From assembly GCF_003012935.1 (NCBI RefSeq), contig NZ_PUDR01000001.1:138182-202181 (forward strand): DNA of 64,000 nt. The letters are read 5' to 3'. Source of the DNA: Pannonibacter carbonis. GTDB lineage: Bacteria; Pseudomonadota; Alphaproteobacteria; Rhizobiales; Stappiaceae. The stretch's first letter is position 1. Each line of letters begins with the position of its first letter. The notes under the pieces were generated by a model that had not been told where the DNA came from, ran no database searches, and saw nothing but the letters and a program-made list of their open reading frames with translations. The translations under genes were made by a program, and so were the position numbers. Positions 6,895 to 16,298 of this stretch are shown here, one piece after another.

Positions 6895-8976
6895 GTGACC
6901 AGCAAGACCGACACCGCGCCAACGGCGCATGACCTGCATTCCATTGGCTTTCCCAAGACGACAGAAGGCCGGTTGCTGTTCTGGATCGCCGTCGCATTCT
7001 CCGCCTTCCAGATTGCCACTGCCGCCCATGTCATCGACATGCCGAGCCAGGTCGTCCGGGCGGTCCATGTCGGCTTTCTGGGTTTGCTGGCTTTTCCGCT
7101 GATCGCTGCGGCCCGTCATGCCGCTCCCGCTTTCAGGGGCCTTGCATGGCTGCTTGCTGCCGCGAGCGTCAGTGTGGCTGCCTATCAGTGGTTCGACTAT
7201 ACGGAGTTGCTCATTCGTGCCGGCGATCCCCTGCCGCGCGATATTGTGTTCGGTGTTATTGCAATCACCATAGTGTTCGCGGCGGCCTGGGTCATGATGG
7301 GCGCGGCCCTGCCGTTTATTGCAGGTCTGTTTCTGGCCTATTGCCTGTTCGGTGAGTACCTGCCGGCCCCACTCGACCATCGCGGCTATGACTTCGCCCA
7401 GGTCATCGAGCACATGGCCTATGGCACGGAAGGCATCTACGGCATTCCGGTCTACGTCAGTTCCAGCTTCATCTTCCTCTTCATCCTGTTTGGCTCGTTC
7501 CTCGAGCGCGCAGGCATGATCAAGCTCTTCACCGATGTCAGCCTTGGCCTCGTTGGGCACGCCACCGGTGGTGCTGCCAAGGTATCGGTCATTTCCTCCG
7601 GCTTGATGGGCACGATATCCGGGTCAGGCGTTGCCAATGTGGTGACCACCGGACAGTTCACGATCCCCCTGATGAAAAGCTTCGGTTACCGCTCGGCCTT
7701 CGCTGGCGGCGTCGAGGCCACCTCATCCATGGGCGGCCAGCTCATGCCGCCAGTGATGGGCGCGGTCGCCTTCATCATGGCCGAGACGCTTGGCGTCGAG
7801 TATTTCGAGGTCGTCAAGGCAGCGCTCATTCCGGCCATCCTGTATTTCGCCTCGGCCTTCTGGATGGTCCACCTGGAAGCCGGCAAGCGGAACCTCCGCG
7901 GCATGGCGAAATCCGAACTGCCCTCGGTATCCAAGGCCCTCAGGCAGGGCTGGTACCTGATCCTGCCGCTTGCGGTTCTGGTCTATCTTCTGTTCGGCGG
8001 CTTCACGCCGCTTTACGCAGGCACCATCGGCCTTGGCCTCACGGTCCTGCTCATCCTTGGCGGCTCGGTCGCTCTCGGGCTTCCCTCGCAACTCATCAGG
8101 ATCCTCTTCTGGATCGGCCTCGGACTCGTCGCCGCCGCCTTCTTCCAATTCGGCATCAAGGTGATCCTGGCTGCCGTCGCGATCCTTATTACCATTTGCG
8201 CCTTCACGCGCGGCGGACGGCAAACGCTGGCAGATTGCCGTGACAGCCTTGCAGATGGCGCCCGCTCCGCCCTTCCGGTTGGCGTCGCCTGCGCGCTGGT
8301 CGGCATCATCATCGGCACCATGACACTAACGGGAGCGGCCAACACCTTCGGCCAGTTTATCGTCAGCGTCGGCCAGAACAGCCTGTTCCTCTCGCTGCTT
8401 CTGACCATGGTCACCTGCATCGTGCTCGGCATGGGCATTCCCACCATTCCGAACTACATCATCACCTCGTCCATTGCAGGACCTGCTCTTCTGGAACTTG
8501 GCGTACCGCTGATCGTCAGCCACATGTTCGTGTTCTATTTCGGCATTCTCGCCGATTTGACGCCGCCTGTTGCTCTTGCCTGTTTCGCCGCCAGCCCGAT
8601 TGCCAAGGAAAGTGGCCTCAAGATCTCCTTCGAGGCGATCAAGGTGGCGGCGGCCGGCTTCGTCATCCCCTTCATGGCCGTCTATACACCGGCCCTGATG
8701 CTGCAGGACGGCGGTGCTCTGGCAGCCGCAATCGGCTACGGACCAGCCGTCGCTTATGTCGTGGTGAAAGTGGCATTTGCCATCAGCTTGTGGGGAGCCG
8801 CCGTTATCGGCTGGCTGGGCGTCCCGCTGGCTCTTTGGCAGCGCGCCCTTGCCATGGCAGCAGCGTTTACACTCGTCGCCGCCCTGCCGATCACGGATGA
8901 GATCGGCTTCGCCCTGGGCGTCGCCTTTGTCGTCGTCACCTGGCTCGCCAACCGCAAGGCGGGCAAGCCGGCATGA
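6895..8976 (+). CDS. Fused TRAP transporter permease (4TM-12TM, DctQM type)
   Basis: A 693-residue inner-membrane protein joining the small and large TRAP permease subunits, as is normal for TAXI systems. The N-terminal 150 residues hold four hydrophobic segments; the large domain carries AGMIKLFTDVSLGLVGHATGG and SGSGVANVVTTGQFTIPLMKS, and the second half repeats the pattern (GMGIPTIPNYIITS, LADLTPPVALA). Length agrees with the family. The start is GTG 6895, the only sensible in-frame start, with a weak ribosome binding site, so translation may depend on the upstream gene 139 bases away. Its stop overlaps the next start by ATGA. Confidence 0.93.
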   Translation: MTSKTDTAPTAHDLHSIGFPKTTEGRLLFWIAVAFSAFQIATAAHVIDMPSQVVRAVHVGFLGLLAFPLIAAARHAAPAFRGLAWLLAAASVSVAAYQWFDYTELLIRAGDPLPRDIVFGVIAITIVFAAAWVMMGAALPFIAGLFLAYCLFGEYLPAPLDHRGYDFAQVIEHMAYGTEGIYGIPVYVSSSFIFLFILFGSFLERAGMIKLFTDVSLGLVGHATGGAAKVSVISSGLMGTISGSGVANVVTTGQFTIPLMKSFGYRSAFAGGVEATSSMGGQLMPPVMGAVAFIMAETLGVEYFEVVKAALIPAILYFASAFWMVHLEAGKRNLRGMAKSELPSVSKALRQGWYLILPLAVLVYLLFGGFTPLYAGTIGLGLTVLLILGGSVALGLPSQLIRILFWIGLGLVAAAFFQFGIKVILAAVAILITICAFTRGGRQTLADCRDSLADGARSALPVGVACALVGIIIGTMTLTGAANTFGQFIVSVGQNSLFLSLLLTMVTCIVLGMGIPTIPNYIITSSIAGPALLELGVPLIVSHMFVFYFGILADLTPPVALACFAASPIAKESGLKISFEAIKVAAAGFVIPFMAVYTPALMLQDGGALAAAIGYGPAVAYVVVKVAFAISLWGAAVIGWLGVPLALWQRALAMAAAFTLVAALPITDEIGFALGVAFVVVTWLANRKAGKPA

Positions 8977-9329
8977 GCACTTGCCTGATGGCGGGCACGC
9001 TGATGCTCGCCATCTCCGGCACCTTCACCCTGAGCTGGACCCATTCGGTGGAAAAGACCGTCTGGGAGGAAACCTGGGACATGACCCCGGCCGGCCTCGT
9101 TGCCCGCGAGGCCCGTGTCCGAGGTTCTGGCGCGGGCATGGACCCCGGCGACGGCGCGCGGCTTGTTGACGGCTGGTGGGTCTGGACCCCATCCCTACCG
9201 CCGCAGACCGCATTGACCCTCGCCGCATCCGGCGCAACCGGCAGCGGCTGGCGCCTCTGTGCGGACGGCACCTGCCATGACCTTGGCACCACAGCCTCGG
9301 ACCCGATCCAGGTTTTGCCCTGCCCGTGA
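8973..9329 (+). CDS. DUF1850 protein, TAXI-TRAP partner
   Basis: A 118-residue protein with a hydrophobic N-terminus (MSTCLMAGTLMLAISGTF) that may be a signal or anchor. The body has FTLSWTHSVEKTVWEETWDM, where SWTHSVE is the DUF1850 hallmark, then LVAREARVRGSGAGM and a GWWVW segment. DUF1850 genes accompany TAXI-TRAP operons widely; the molecular role is unknown. It starts inside the permease stop (ATGA) and so is translationally coupled. It ends 22 bases from the convergent iolB stop. Confidence 0.85.
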   Translation: MSTCLMAGTLMLAISGTFTLSWTHSVEKTVWEETWDMTPAGLVAREARVRGSGAGMDPGDGARLVDGWWVWTPSLPPQTALTLAASGATGSGWRLCADGTCHDLGTTASDPIQVLPCP

Positions 9330-9351
9330 TGCGGACAGTTCGCCCGCAGGC

Positions 9352-10164
9352 CTACTTCGCCAGATCCCGCTGGTAGATCCAGTCGTGATCGGGATGGTTT
9401 TTGAAGCGCCACTTGCGCATGGGGCCAGCCATGACGTTGAGATAGTACATCTCGTAGCCATAGGGCGCGCCGCAGGGGTGGTGCCCCTTGGGCACCAGAA
9501 CCACGTCATGGTTGCTCACAGCCATGGTCTCGTCCAGCGAGCCGTCTTCCGTGAACACCCGCTGGATGCCGAAGCCCTGTGCCGGGTTGAGCCGGTGGTA
9601 GTAGGTCTCTTCCAGATAGGTCATGTCGGGGAAATTGTCCTCGTCATGCCGGTGCGGCGGGTAGGACGACCAGTGGCCGGACGGCGTGAACACTTCCGTC
9701 ACCAGCAGGCTGCCGGCCACATCCCGCCCTTCCATGGCGATATTGTGGATGTAGCGGGTGTTGGTCCCCTGCCCGCGGCTTTCCAGCGTCAGCCCTTCGG
9801 GACCGAGCAATTGCACCGGATGGGTGGACTGCCCCGGCGCAGTGCAGACCGCAAGCGTCAAGGCCGTCGTTGCCCGCACCTGCCATTCCGACTTGTCCGG
9901 CACGTAGACGCAGGCCGGCGGCAGTTTCTCGAACACGTCGAGCCGCAGGCCAAGCTCGCCAAAGGACTGGCCTCCGGCGCTCACCTCGGCCTTGCCCTCG
10001 ACCAGAACGAGGATCGCCTCGCGGCCGCCGGTCGCCTCGCGCACCTCCTCGCCCGCCTCCAGGCGGTAGAGGTCGAAGCCGACATAGCCCCAGTTTGCGG
10101 CCTCGGGCGTGATGGCGTGAACCTTGCCACGGGTGCCGGTCGGCCGGCGCAACAGATTGGTCAT
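9352..10164 (-). CDS. iolB: 5-deoxy-glucuronate isomerase
   Basis: A 270-residue double-cupin enzyme of myo-inositol breakdown converting 5-deoxy-D-glucuronate into 2-deoxy-5-keto-D-gluconate. Diagnostic segments are GREAILVLVEGKAEV, the metal-binding SSYPPHRHDEDNFP, LEETYYHRLNPAQGFGIQRVF, VLVPKGHHPCGAPYGYEMYYLNVMAG read in parts, and a terminal DHDWIYQRD. Length is typical. It is the last gene of the minus-strand iol unit and overlaps the preceding small gene by ATGA. Confidence 0.97.
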   Translation of the reverse strand: MTNLLRRPTGTRGKVHAITPEAANWGYVGFDLYRLEAGEEVREATGGREAILVLVEGKAEVSAGGQSFGELGLRLDVFEKLPPACVYVPDKSEWQVRATTALTLAVCTAPGQSTHPVQLLGPEGLTLESRGQGTNTRYIHNIAMEGRDVAGSLLVTEVFTPSGHWSSYPPHRHDEDNFPDMTYLEETYYHRLNPAQGFGIQRVFTEDGSLDETMAVSNHDVVLVPKGHHPCGAPYGYEMYYLNVMAGPMRKWRFKNHPDHDWIYQRDLAK

Positions 10165-10370
10165 GACTTGTCTCCAGCGTCATCCGGCTTGGGTCGGTAA
10201 CTCACCAGCAGCATCCAGGCCGCATAGGCAGCGACCGCGACGAAGAACAACGCCCAGCCGGTCGCCCCGGTCCAGGCCTCCACACCGGCCCAGGCCAGTG
10301 TCACCCCGACAATGGCAAGGCGGCGCCACAGGGGCCGGTAAAAGGGATGATCCGGGTCGATAATCTTCAT
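10161..10370 (-). CDS. Small two-helix membrane protein (possibly DUF3329-like)
   Basis: A 69-residue protein beginning MKIIDPDHPFYRPLWRRL, followed by two hydrophobic segments (residues about 18-34 and 37-56) and a charged tail. Proteins with this opening are common in rhizobial-order genomes, usually unnamed or listed as DUF3329; the function is unknown. The start at 10370 has AGAGA five bases upstream; an extension to 10397 is unsupported. It overlaps iolB by four bases, so it is coupled to iol expression. Confidence 0.7.
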   Translation of the reverse strand: MKIIDPDHPFYRPLWRRLAIVGVTLAWAGVEAWTGATGWALFFVAVAAYAAWMLLVSYRPKPDDAGDKS

Positions 10371-10539
10371 CAGGGTCTCTTTGTTGGAAGGGAACACGGC
10401 GACAGAGTGCTCCGGCTATAGCAACACGCGAGGCCGTACGCTTCACATTTCCCGTTGAAACGGCCCAGAGCCCATGAGCCGCTAGAAGCATTGCGACCTC
10501 AATGAAGATACCAGCTCGACTGTCTTGCCGGGCCTGTCA

Positions 10540-10566
10540 GCCCCCCTCCCCCTCGTGGGGAGGGGA
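10540..10566. repeat. GC-rich palindromic repeat, copy 1
   Basis: The sequence CCCCTCCCC-CTCGT-GGGGAGGGG is a short perfect hairpin in the gap 10371-10600, downstream of iolE. Near-identical cores occur at 25029 and 25190, so this is a dispersed family. It may help end the iolE message. Nothing else is seen in the gap. Confidence 0.65.
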
Positions 10567-10600
10567 GCCGAGGTGCTGCGGCTTCATCCATGCGCAAACC

Positions 10601-11503
10601 TCACATTCGGCGATCCAGCCCCACATCCTTGGCCAGCGCCTTCAGCGCCTTCAGTCCCATGCTCTGGTACTCGAAGGGGATGCGGACACTCGGGTCCTGC
10701 TCGGCCTCGATCACCAGCCAGCCCTCATAGCCATGCGCCGCCGCCGTGGCCAGAACCGGGCGGAAGTCGACGCCGCCCTCCGGGTCACCCGGCACGGTGA
10801 AAACGCCGCGGCGCACGCCTTCGAGGAACGACAACCCCTCCTCGCGCACCTGGCGCATGATCGCCGGACGCACGTTCTTGGCATGAAGGTGACGCACGCG
10901 GGCCATGTGGCGCTCGGCCACCGCCGCCGGGTTGCCGCCGCCGAAGTAGCAGTGGCCGGTGTCGAACAAGAGCTTCGTGGCCGGGCCCGTGTGCTTCATG
11001 AACAGGTCGATTTCCGTCTCGCTCTCCACCACCGTGCCCATGTGGTGGTGATAGACCAGCGTGATGCCCTGCTCGGCCGCAAAGGCCGCCAGCGCCTCGA
11101 CGCCATGGCCGAAATCGGCCCATTCGGAAGCCGCCAGCACCGGCTTGTTGTTCACCGGCACGGCGTCATTGCCATGGATGGCGTTGGAGGTCTCGCAGGT
11201 GATGATCACCTTGGAGCCGACAGCCTTCAGCAGGTCAAGGAAGGGCTGCATCGCCGCCTTCTCGTCCGCGATGGAATTGGTCAGAAGATTGAGCGAGTGC
11301 CAGCCGGAGATGTACTTGAGGCCGCGTCCGCCCAGTTCCTTTGCGATGCCCTCGGGCGTCACGGGCAGCTTGTGCCCCTTCTCGATGCCGTCGAAGCCGA
11401 TCTTCGCGGTTTCATCCAGGCACTGCTCGAGCGAGATATGCGCGCCGAGCGTCTGGTCGTCGTCGTTGGACCAGGCGATGGGATTGGTGCCGTAAAGGAT
11501 CAT
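10601..11503 (-). CDS. iolE: Myo-inosose-2 dehydratase
   Basis: A 300-residue TIM-barrel enzyme (AP-endonuclease-2 superfamily) that dehydrates 2-keto-myo-inositol to the trihydroxycyclohexane dione. Typical IolE features are [16 protein letters not shown] at the N-terminus, [18 protein letters not shown], the [10 protein letters not shown] metal-site region, [11 protein letters not shown] and HAKNVRP, with a late [10 protein letters not shown]. Length is normal. It starts three bases after the iolD stop, so the two are probably coupled. Confidence 0.97.
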   Translation of the reverse strand: MILYGTNPIAWSNDDDQTLGAHISLEQCLDETAKIGFDGIEKGHKLPVTPEGIAKELGGRGLKYISGWHSLNLLTNSIADEKAAMQPFLDLLKAVGSKVIITCETSNAIHGNDAVPVNNKPVLAASEWADFGHGVEALAAFAAEQGITLVYHHHMGTVVESETEIDLFMKHTGPATKLLFDTGHCYFGGGNPAAVAERHMARVRHLHAKNVRPAIMRQVREEGLSFLEGVRRGVFTVPGDPEGGVDFRPVLATAAAHGYEGWLVIEAEQDPSVRIPFEYQSMGLKALKALAKDVGLDRRM

Positions 11504-11506
11504 GGC

Positions 11507-13333
11507 TCAGTGTCTTTCCTGCAGCTTGCGTTCGTAATTCTCGCGGGCCGCCCGCACCTCGGCGCGGGGGGAAACTTCCGGAACCGCCACATCCCACCAG
11601 TGGCCGCCATGCGGGGTGGACGGATAGGGGTCGGTGTCGATCACCACCACGAATGGACCGGTCGCCGTCTTGGCCTCGGCAAGCGCGGCCTCCAGCTCGG
11701 CGATCGAACCGGCCTTCACGGCCTTCGCCCCCATGGCGCCGGCATGGGCGACGAAATCGATTTGGCTCGGATTGGCGTGGATCGTATGGTCGAGGAGGTT
11801 GTTGAACTCGGCCCCGCCGGTGCCCATCTGCAGCCGGTTGATGCAGCCATAGCCCCGGTTGTCGGTGATCACGACGGTGATCTTCTGGCCGAGCATGACG
11901 GCGCTGGCCAGCTCCGAGTTCATCATCATGTAGCTGCCGTCACCGACCATGCAGATCACGTCCCGCTCAGGCTCGGCCATCTTGATGCCGAGCGCCCCGG
12001 CGATCTCGTAACCCATGCAGGAGAAGCCGTATTCCATGTGATAGGACATGGGACGCGACGCCTTCCACAGCTTGTGCAGCTCGCCCGGCATGGTGCCGGC
12101 CGCGCACATGACGACCGTGTCGGGTCCGGCCGCCCGCTGCACGGCGCCGATCACCTGTTGATCGGTCGGCAGGCCGTTGGCCTCTCCCACCGGCGCCGCC
12201 GTTAACGGATCGACCTTAGCAAACCACGCCTGCTTGAGCCCGGCCGACACCTCCGGGCCCTGATGCTGGCCGAGACCGGCGCTCAGTTCATCGAGACAGG
12301 CGCGGGCATCGCCCTGGAGCGGCACCGCGCCATGCTTCATCGCGTCATAGGCCGCGACGTTGATCGACACCAGCTTGCGCGCCGGGTTGCGGAACAGGCC
12401 CCACGAACCGGTGGTGAAATCCTGGAACCGCGTGCCGACGCCGATCACCAGATCAGCCTCGGCCGCGACGGTATTGGCGCTTTCCGCCCCGGTGACACCC
12501 ACGGGACCGAGGTTCATCGGATGATCCCACGGCAGGGCTGACTTGCCGGCCTGGCTTTCGACCACGGGAATGCGATGGCGGGCGGCAAACCGGGCGAGAG
12601 CCGCGGTGGCGCCGGAGTAATGCACGCCGCCGCCAGCGACGATGACGGGCCGCCTGGCGGCGCAGATGAGACCGATGACCTCGACCAGTTCGCTTTCGTC
12701 CGGCCGGATCCGGCGCTGGCGCCAGACGCGCGGCGCGAAGAATTCCTCCGGCCAGTCATAGGCTTCCGCCTGCACATCCTGGCAGAAGGCGAGCGTCACC
12801 GGACCGCAGTCGGCGGGATCGGTCATCACCGCCATGGCGCGCGGCAGCGCGGTCAGAAGCTGTTCCGGCCGGGTGATGCGGTCGAAATAGCGCGACACCG
12901 GACGGAAGCAGTCATTGGCGCTGACGGTGCCATCGCCGAAATCCTCGATCTGCTGCAGCACCGGGTCCGGGCCCCGGTTGGCAAACACGTCGCCGGGCAC
13001 GAACAGCACCGGCAGACGGTTGACATGCGCGAGCGCTGCGGCCGTCACCATGTTGGTGGCGCCCGGTCCGATCGACGAGGTGACGGCCATGGCGCGGCGG
13101 CGGCCAAGCTGCTTGGCATAGGCAATGGCGGCATGGGCCATGCCCTGCTCGTTGTGGCCGCGATAGGTCGGCAGCTCGCTGCGAATGCCGTGCAGTGCCT
13201 CGCCGATCCCGGCCACGTTGCCGTGCCCGAAGATGGCCCAGACGCCGGCGATGAAGGGCACGCCGTCCTCGGTCATCTGCCGGGTCAGCCAGCGGACCAT
13301 CGCCTGCGCGGCGGTTAGTCGGATCTTGCTCAT
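11507..13333 (-). CDS. iolD: 3D-(3,5/4)-trihydroxycyclohexane-1,2-dione acylhydrolase
   Basis: A 608-residue thiamine-diphosphate enzyme that opens the inositol ring. The N-terminal domain contains YRGHNEQGMAHAAIAYAK with the essential Glu, and SIGPGATNMVTAAA. The central domain has VIVAGGGVHYSG. The C-terminal cofactor domain has EYGFSCMGYEIAGALG and GDGSYMMMNSELASA, the GDG...N cofactor motif. It starts at ATG 13333, which overlaps the iolC stop by ATGA; the longer frame to 13444 overlaps iolC and is not credible. It lies between iolC and iolE in the iol unit. Confidence 0.97.
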   Translation of the reverse strand: MSKIRLTAAQAMVRWLTRQMTEDGVPFIAGVWAIFGHGNVAGIGEALHGIRSELPTYRGHNEQGMAHAAIAYAKQLGRRRAMAVTSSIGPGATNMVTAAALAHVNRLPVLFVPGDVFANRGPDPVLQQIEDFGDGTVSANDCFRPVSRYFDRITRPEQLLTALPRAMAVMTDPADCGPVTLAFCQDVQAEAYDWPEEFFAPRVWRQRRIRPDESELVEVIGLICAARRPVIVAGGGVHYSGATAALARFAARHRIPVVESQAGKSALPWDHPMNLGPVGVTGAESANTVAAEADLVIGVGTRFQDFTTGSWGLFRNPARKLVSINVAAYDAMKHGAVPLQGDARACLDELSAGLGQHQGPEVSAGLKQAWFAKVDPLTAAPVGEANGLPTDQQVIGAVQRAAGPDTVVMCAAGTMPGELHKLWKASRPMSYHMEYGFSCMGYEIAGALGIKMAEPERDVICMVGDGSYMMMNSELASAVMLGQKITVVITDNRGYGCINRLQMGTGGAEFNNLLDHTIHANPSQIDFVAHAGAMGAKAVKAGSIAELEAALAEAKTATGPFVVVIDTDPYPSTPHGGHWWDVAVPEVSPRAEVRAARENYERKLQERH

Positions 13334-15240
13334 GCTGCCACTCCCTGCGCTGCCCGCGCCTTGTCCCAGGCAGCCGACAGTTTCGCGAAATTCGCCGCCA
13401 TCAGCGCGACGGCGCCCTTGTCGTCGATGGTTCCGGCGAGCCACGCCCGCGCGGCCTCGCTGTAGATGGTGCGTCCGACCGCAAAGCCCTTCACGAGGTC
13501 ATGCCGCGCGGCCTCCTCGAAGCAGGCCATCAGCTCGGCCTCCGGCGCGTCCAGCCCCAGCACCACGATGCCGCGCACATGCGGATCATGGCCCTTGATC
13601 ATGGCGCAGGTCCTGGCCCAGGCTTCGGCCGAGCGCATCGGCTCGAGCTTCCACCAGTCCGGATAGATCCCCAGCCGGTAGAACCGGTCGATGATCTCCG
13701 CGGTCGTGTCATCGTCCACCGGGGCGACCTTGGAGGGAATGACTTCCAGCAGGAACTCCAGCCGGTTGCGGCGGGCGGCCGCATAAAGCCGCTGGATCAC
13801 GGCCTCCTGCTCGGCCCACATCGCGGCGTCGTCCTGCGGATGGCAGAAGCAGAGCACCTTGACCACATGATCAAGCGGCCACTCGTTGAGCCCGCCATAG
13901 TCGGGCCCGATGTCGGGCTCCAGCGTCAACGGCCGCGATCCCGGCCATTCAACCGGACGGCCGATCCAGAGACCCTTGCCGGCCGCCTTGTGCAGCGCCG
14001 AGCGGCCGAGCCGGCCATCACACAGAAGGCCGTAGCCCTTGCGTCCGCTGGCCACCCGCTCGACGGCATCGAGGCACAGCTCCTTGAAGGCACCGATCTT
14101 CTCGGCCGTTGCCCCCGGCAGTTCCTCCATCTGCTTGCGATGATCGAAGGCGAAGACATGCATCTCGCTCCAGTCGCCGCTGCGGGTGGTCGACCAGTGG
14201 ATCTGCTCCAGCTCCGCGTCCTTGCGCAGCGCCGGCGTGACGACGCCGCGCTTGAGGAAGAACTGCAGCTCGTCCCAGGAGGGATAGGCCGGCGTGCAGC
14301 CGTGCCGCGACACCGCAAAGGCGCCACAGGCATTGGCATAGGTCAGCGCCCGCACCCAGGTCTCGCCGTCAAGCCAGCCCTTGAGAAGTCCCGACATGAA
14401 ACCGTCGCCGGCTCCAAGAACATTGAACACCTCGATCGGGAAACCGGGACCGCTCTCGCCGTCATCCAGCCTGTCGGGGATCACACCGGTGAAGGCGACA
14501 GCCCCCATTGGCCCGCGCTTGCAGACGAGCGTCGCCCGGCTCAGCTCGCGGACCCGGCGCAGCGCCGCCACGGTGTCCGTGGTGCCGCCGGCGATGTGGA
14601 ATTCCTCTTCGGTGCCGACGATCAGGTCGAACAGCGGCAGATGCTGCTGCAGCCGTGCGGTCACCTGATCAGACGCGATGAAGCGGTTCTCGCCGTCGCC
14701 GTGCCCGGACAGGCCCCAGAGGTTTGGACGATAGTCGATGTCGAGCGCGGTCTGGCCACCGGTTTCCCGCGCGATGCGCAGGGCCTTCAGCACAGCTGCC
14801 TCGGTGCGCGGATGCGACAGGTGCGTTCCGGTCGCCACCACGGCGCGGGCGCTGGCGATGAAGGCCGGATCGATGTCCGCCTCGCACAAGGCCATGTCGG
14901 CGCAGTTCTCGCGGTAGAAGATGAGAGGGAACTGCTTGTCGTCACGGATGCCGAGGATCACGAGGGCGGTGAGACGCTCCGGGTCAGTCTTGACCCCGGT
15001 CACGTCAACCCCCTCGCGAACCAACTGTTCGCGGATGAAGCGGCCCATGTGCTCATCGCCGACGCGGGTGATCAGCGCCGACTTGAGGCCCAGGCGGGCG
15101 CTGCCGGCCGCCATGTTGGTTGGAGAGCCGCCAATGTATTTCTGGAAGCTCGCCATGTCCTCAAGCCGGCCGCCGATCTGCGAGCCATAGAGATCGACCG
15201 ACGAACGGCCGATGGTGATGAGATCGAGGGTCTTGCTCAT
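13330..15240 (-). CDS. iolC: 5-dehydro-2-deoxygluconokinase fused to a DUF2090 aldolase-like domain
   Basis: A 636-residue two-domain protein. Residues about 1-320 form a PfkB sugar kinase (GRSSVDLYGSQIGGRLED, KYIGGSPTNMAAG, and NVLGAGDGFMSGLLKG with the catalytic Asp) that phosphorylates 2-deoxy-5-keto-gluconate. Residues about 330-630 form a DUF2090 TIM barrel (MHVFAFDHRKQMEELPG) thought to act as the following aldolase, the step done by IolJ elsewhere. The fusion is common in Alphaproteobacteria. No iolJ or iolA is seen in the window. The start at ATG 15240 is preceded by TGAGG; TTG 15249 in frame is an alternative. It is followed in overlap by iolD. Confidence 0.95.
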   Translation of the reverse strand: MSKTLDLITIGRSSVDLYGSQIGGRLEDMASFQKYIGGSPTNMAAGSARLGLKSALITRVGDEHMGRFIREQLVREGVDVTGVKTDPERLTALVILGIRDDKQFPLIFYRENCADMALCEADIDPAFIASARAVVATGTHLSHPRTEAAVLKALRIARETGGQTALDIDYRPNLWGLSGHGDGENRFIASDQVTARLQQHLPLFDLIVGTEEEFHIAGGTTDTVAALRRVRELSRATLVCKRGPMGAVAFTGVIPDRLDDGESGPGFPIEVFNVLGAGDGFMSGLLKGWLDGETWVRALTYANACGAFAVSRHGCTPAYPSWDELQFFLKRGVVTPALRKDAELEQIHWSTTRSGDWSEMHVFAFDHRKQMEELPGATAEKIGAFKELCLDAVERVASGRKGYGLLCDGRLGRSALHKAAGKGLWIGRPVEWPGSRPLTLEPDIGPDYGGLNEWPLDHVVKVLCFCHPQDDAAMWAEQEAVIQRLYAAARRNRLEFLLEVIPSKVAPVDDDTTAEIIDRFYRLGIYPDWWKLEPMRSAEAWARTCAMIKGHDPHVRGIVVLGLDAPEAELMACFEEAARHDLVKGFAVGRTIYSEAARAWLAGTIDDKGAVALMAANFAKLSAAWDKARAAQGVAA

Positions 15241-15253
15241 CCGCCTCAAGTCC

Positions 15254-16258
15254 TCAGCCTGTAACTTCGCTCAAGCTGACCGCCCGGCCTTCGGCCACGG
15301 ACTTCAGCGCGGCTTCGGCGAGGGCGAGCGCCTTCAGCCCGTCGTCGCCCGTGGTCGGCGGAACCGACTTCTCACCCACGGCCTTGATGAAGGCGGCAAT
15401 CTCCGCCGCATAGGCCGCCGTGTAGCGGGTCATGAAGAAGTCCATCAGCGGCGGCTTGTGATAGCCGCTGGCGTTAGCGATCTCGATGTTCGCCTCGCGC
15501 AGGTTCTCCGCCGCCACCAGACCTTCCGACCCCAGCACCTCGATGCGCTGGTCATAGCCATAGACCGCGCGGCGGGTGTTGGTGATGATCGCCTGACGAC
15601 CCGAGGCCGTGCGCAGGATGATGTTGACACTGTCATAGTCGCCGCGCTTGCCGATCTCGGCATCGACGAGGACAGAGGCCGACGCCATCACCGTCTCGAC
15701 TTCCTCGCCCAGCAGCCACCGGGCCACGTCAAAGTCGTGGATCGTCATGTCGCGGAAGATGCCGCCCGAGCGGGAGATGTACTCATACGGCGGGGGCGAG
15801 GGATCACGCGAGGTGATCGTCACCATCTCCACCTTGCCGATCTTGCCAGCATCGATCGCGCCCTTGAGCGCTGCGAAATGCGGGTCGAAGCGGCGGTTGA
15901 AGCCGACCATCAGCGTCGCACCGGTCTCCTTCACCACCTTGAGGCAGTTCTTCACCCGGGTAACATCCAGATCCACCGGCTTCTCGCAGAAGATGGCCTT
16001 GCCGGCGCGGGCAAAGCGCTCGATCAGGTCGGCGTGGGTGTCGGTCGGGGTGCAGATGACGACGGCATCGACGTCGCCAGCGGCCTCGATCTCGTCAATC
16101 GTACGGATGGCACAGGAGTGAGTAGCTGCAAGGCTTTCGGCAGCAGCGGCAACCGGGTCGGCGACGGCGACAAGCACCGCCCCGTCGGTCGACGCAATCG
16201 CCTTGGCGTGTACCCGGCCGATGCGGCCAGCGCCCAGGACTGCAAATCGCATGGTCAT
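15254..16258 (-). CDS. iolG: Myo-inositol 2-dehydrogenase
   Basis: A 334-residue NAD-dependent Gfo/Idh/MocA oxidoreductase that starts inositol catabolism by making 2-keto-myo-inositol. The Rossmann motif is FAVLGAGRIGRVHA; the lysine of EKPVD (about residue 96) and the DMTIHDFDVARWL segment, with its catalytic Asp and His, match IolG/IdhA. Length is normal. It lies 13 bases upstream of iolC and 40 bases downstream of the transporter ATPase, fully inside the iol operon. Confidence 0.96.
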   Translation of the reverse strand: MTMRFAVLGAGRIGRVHAKAIASTDGAVLVAVADPVAAAAESLAATHSCAIRTIDEIEAAGDVDAVVICTPTDTHADLIERFARAGKAIFCEKPVDLDVTRVKNCLKVVKETGATLMVGFNRRFDPHFAALKGAIDAGKIGKVEMVTITSRDPSPPPYEYISRSGGIFRDMTIHDFDVARWLLGEEVETVMASASVLVDAEIGKRGDYDSVNIILRTASGRQAIITNTRRAVYGYDQRIEVLGSEGLVAAENLREANIEIANASGYHKPPLMDFFMTRYTAAYAAEIAAFIKAVGEKSVPPTTGDDGLKALALAEAALKSVAEGRAVSLSEVTG

Positions 16259-16298
16259 GTCAGTTGTTTCCCAAGATTGAGATCAGTTTCGTCGCAAC

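Noticed and set aside
10502-15264. Long plus-strand frames (567 and 587 codons) opposite iolE, iolD and iolC
   Set aside because: GC-rich codon use leaves the opposite strand open; the translations have no domain features, and the minus-strand iol genes are certain.
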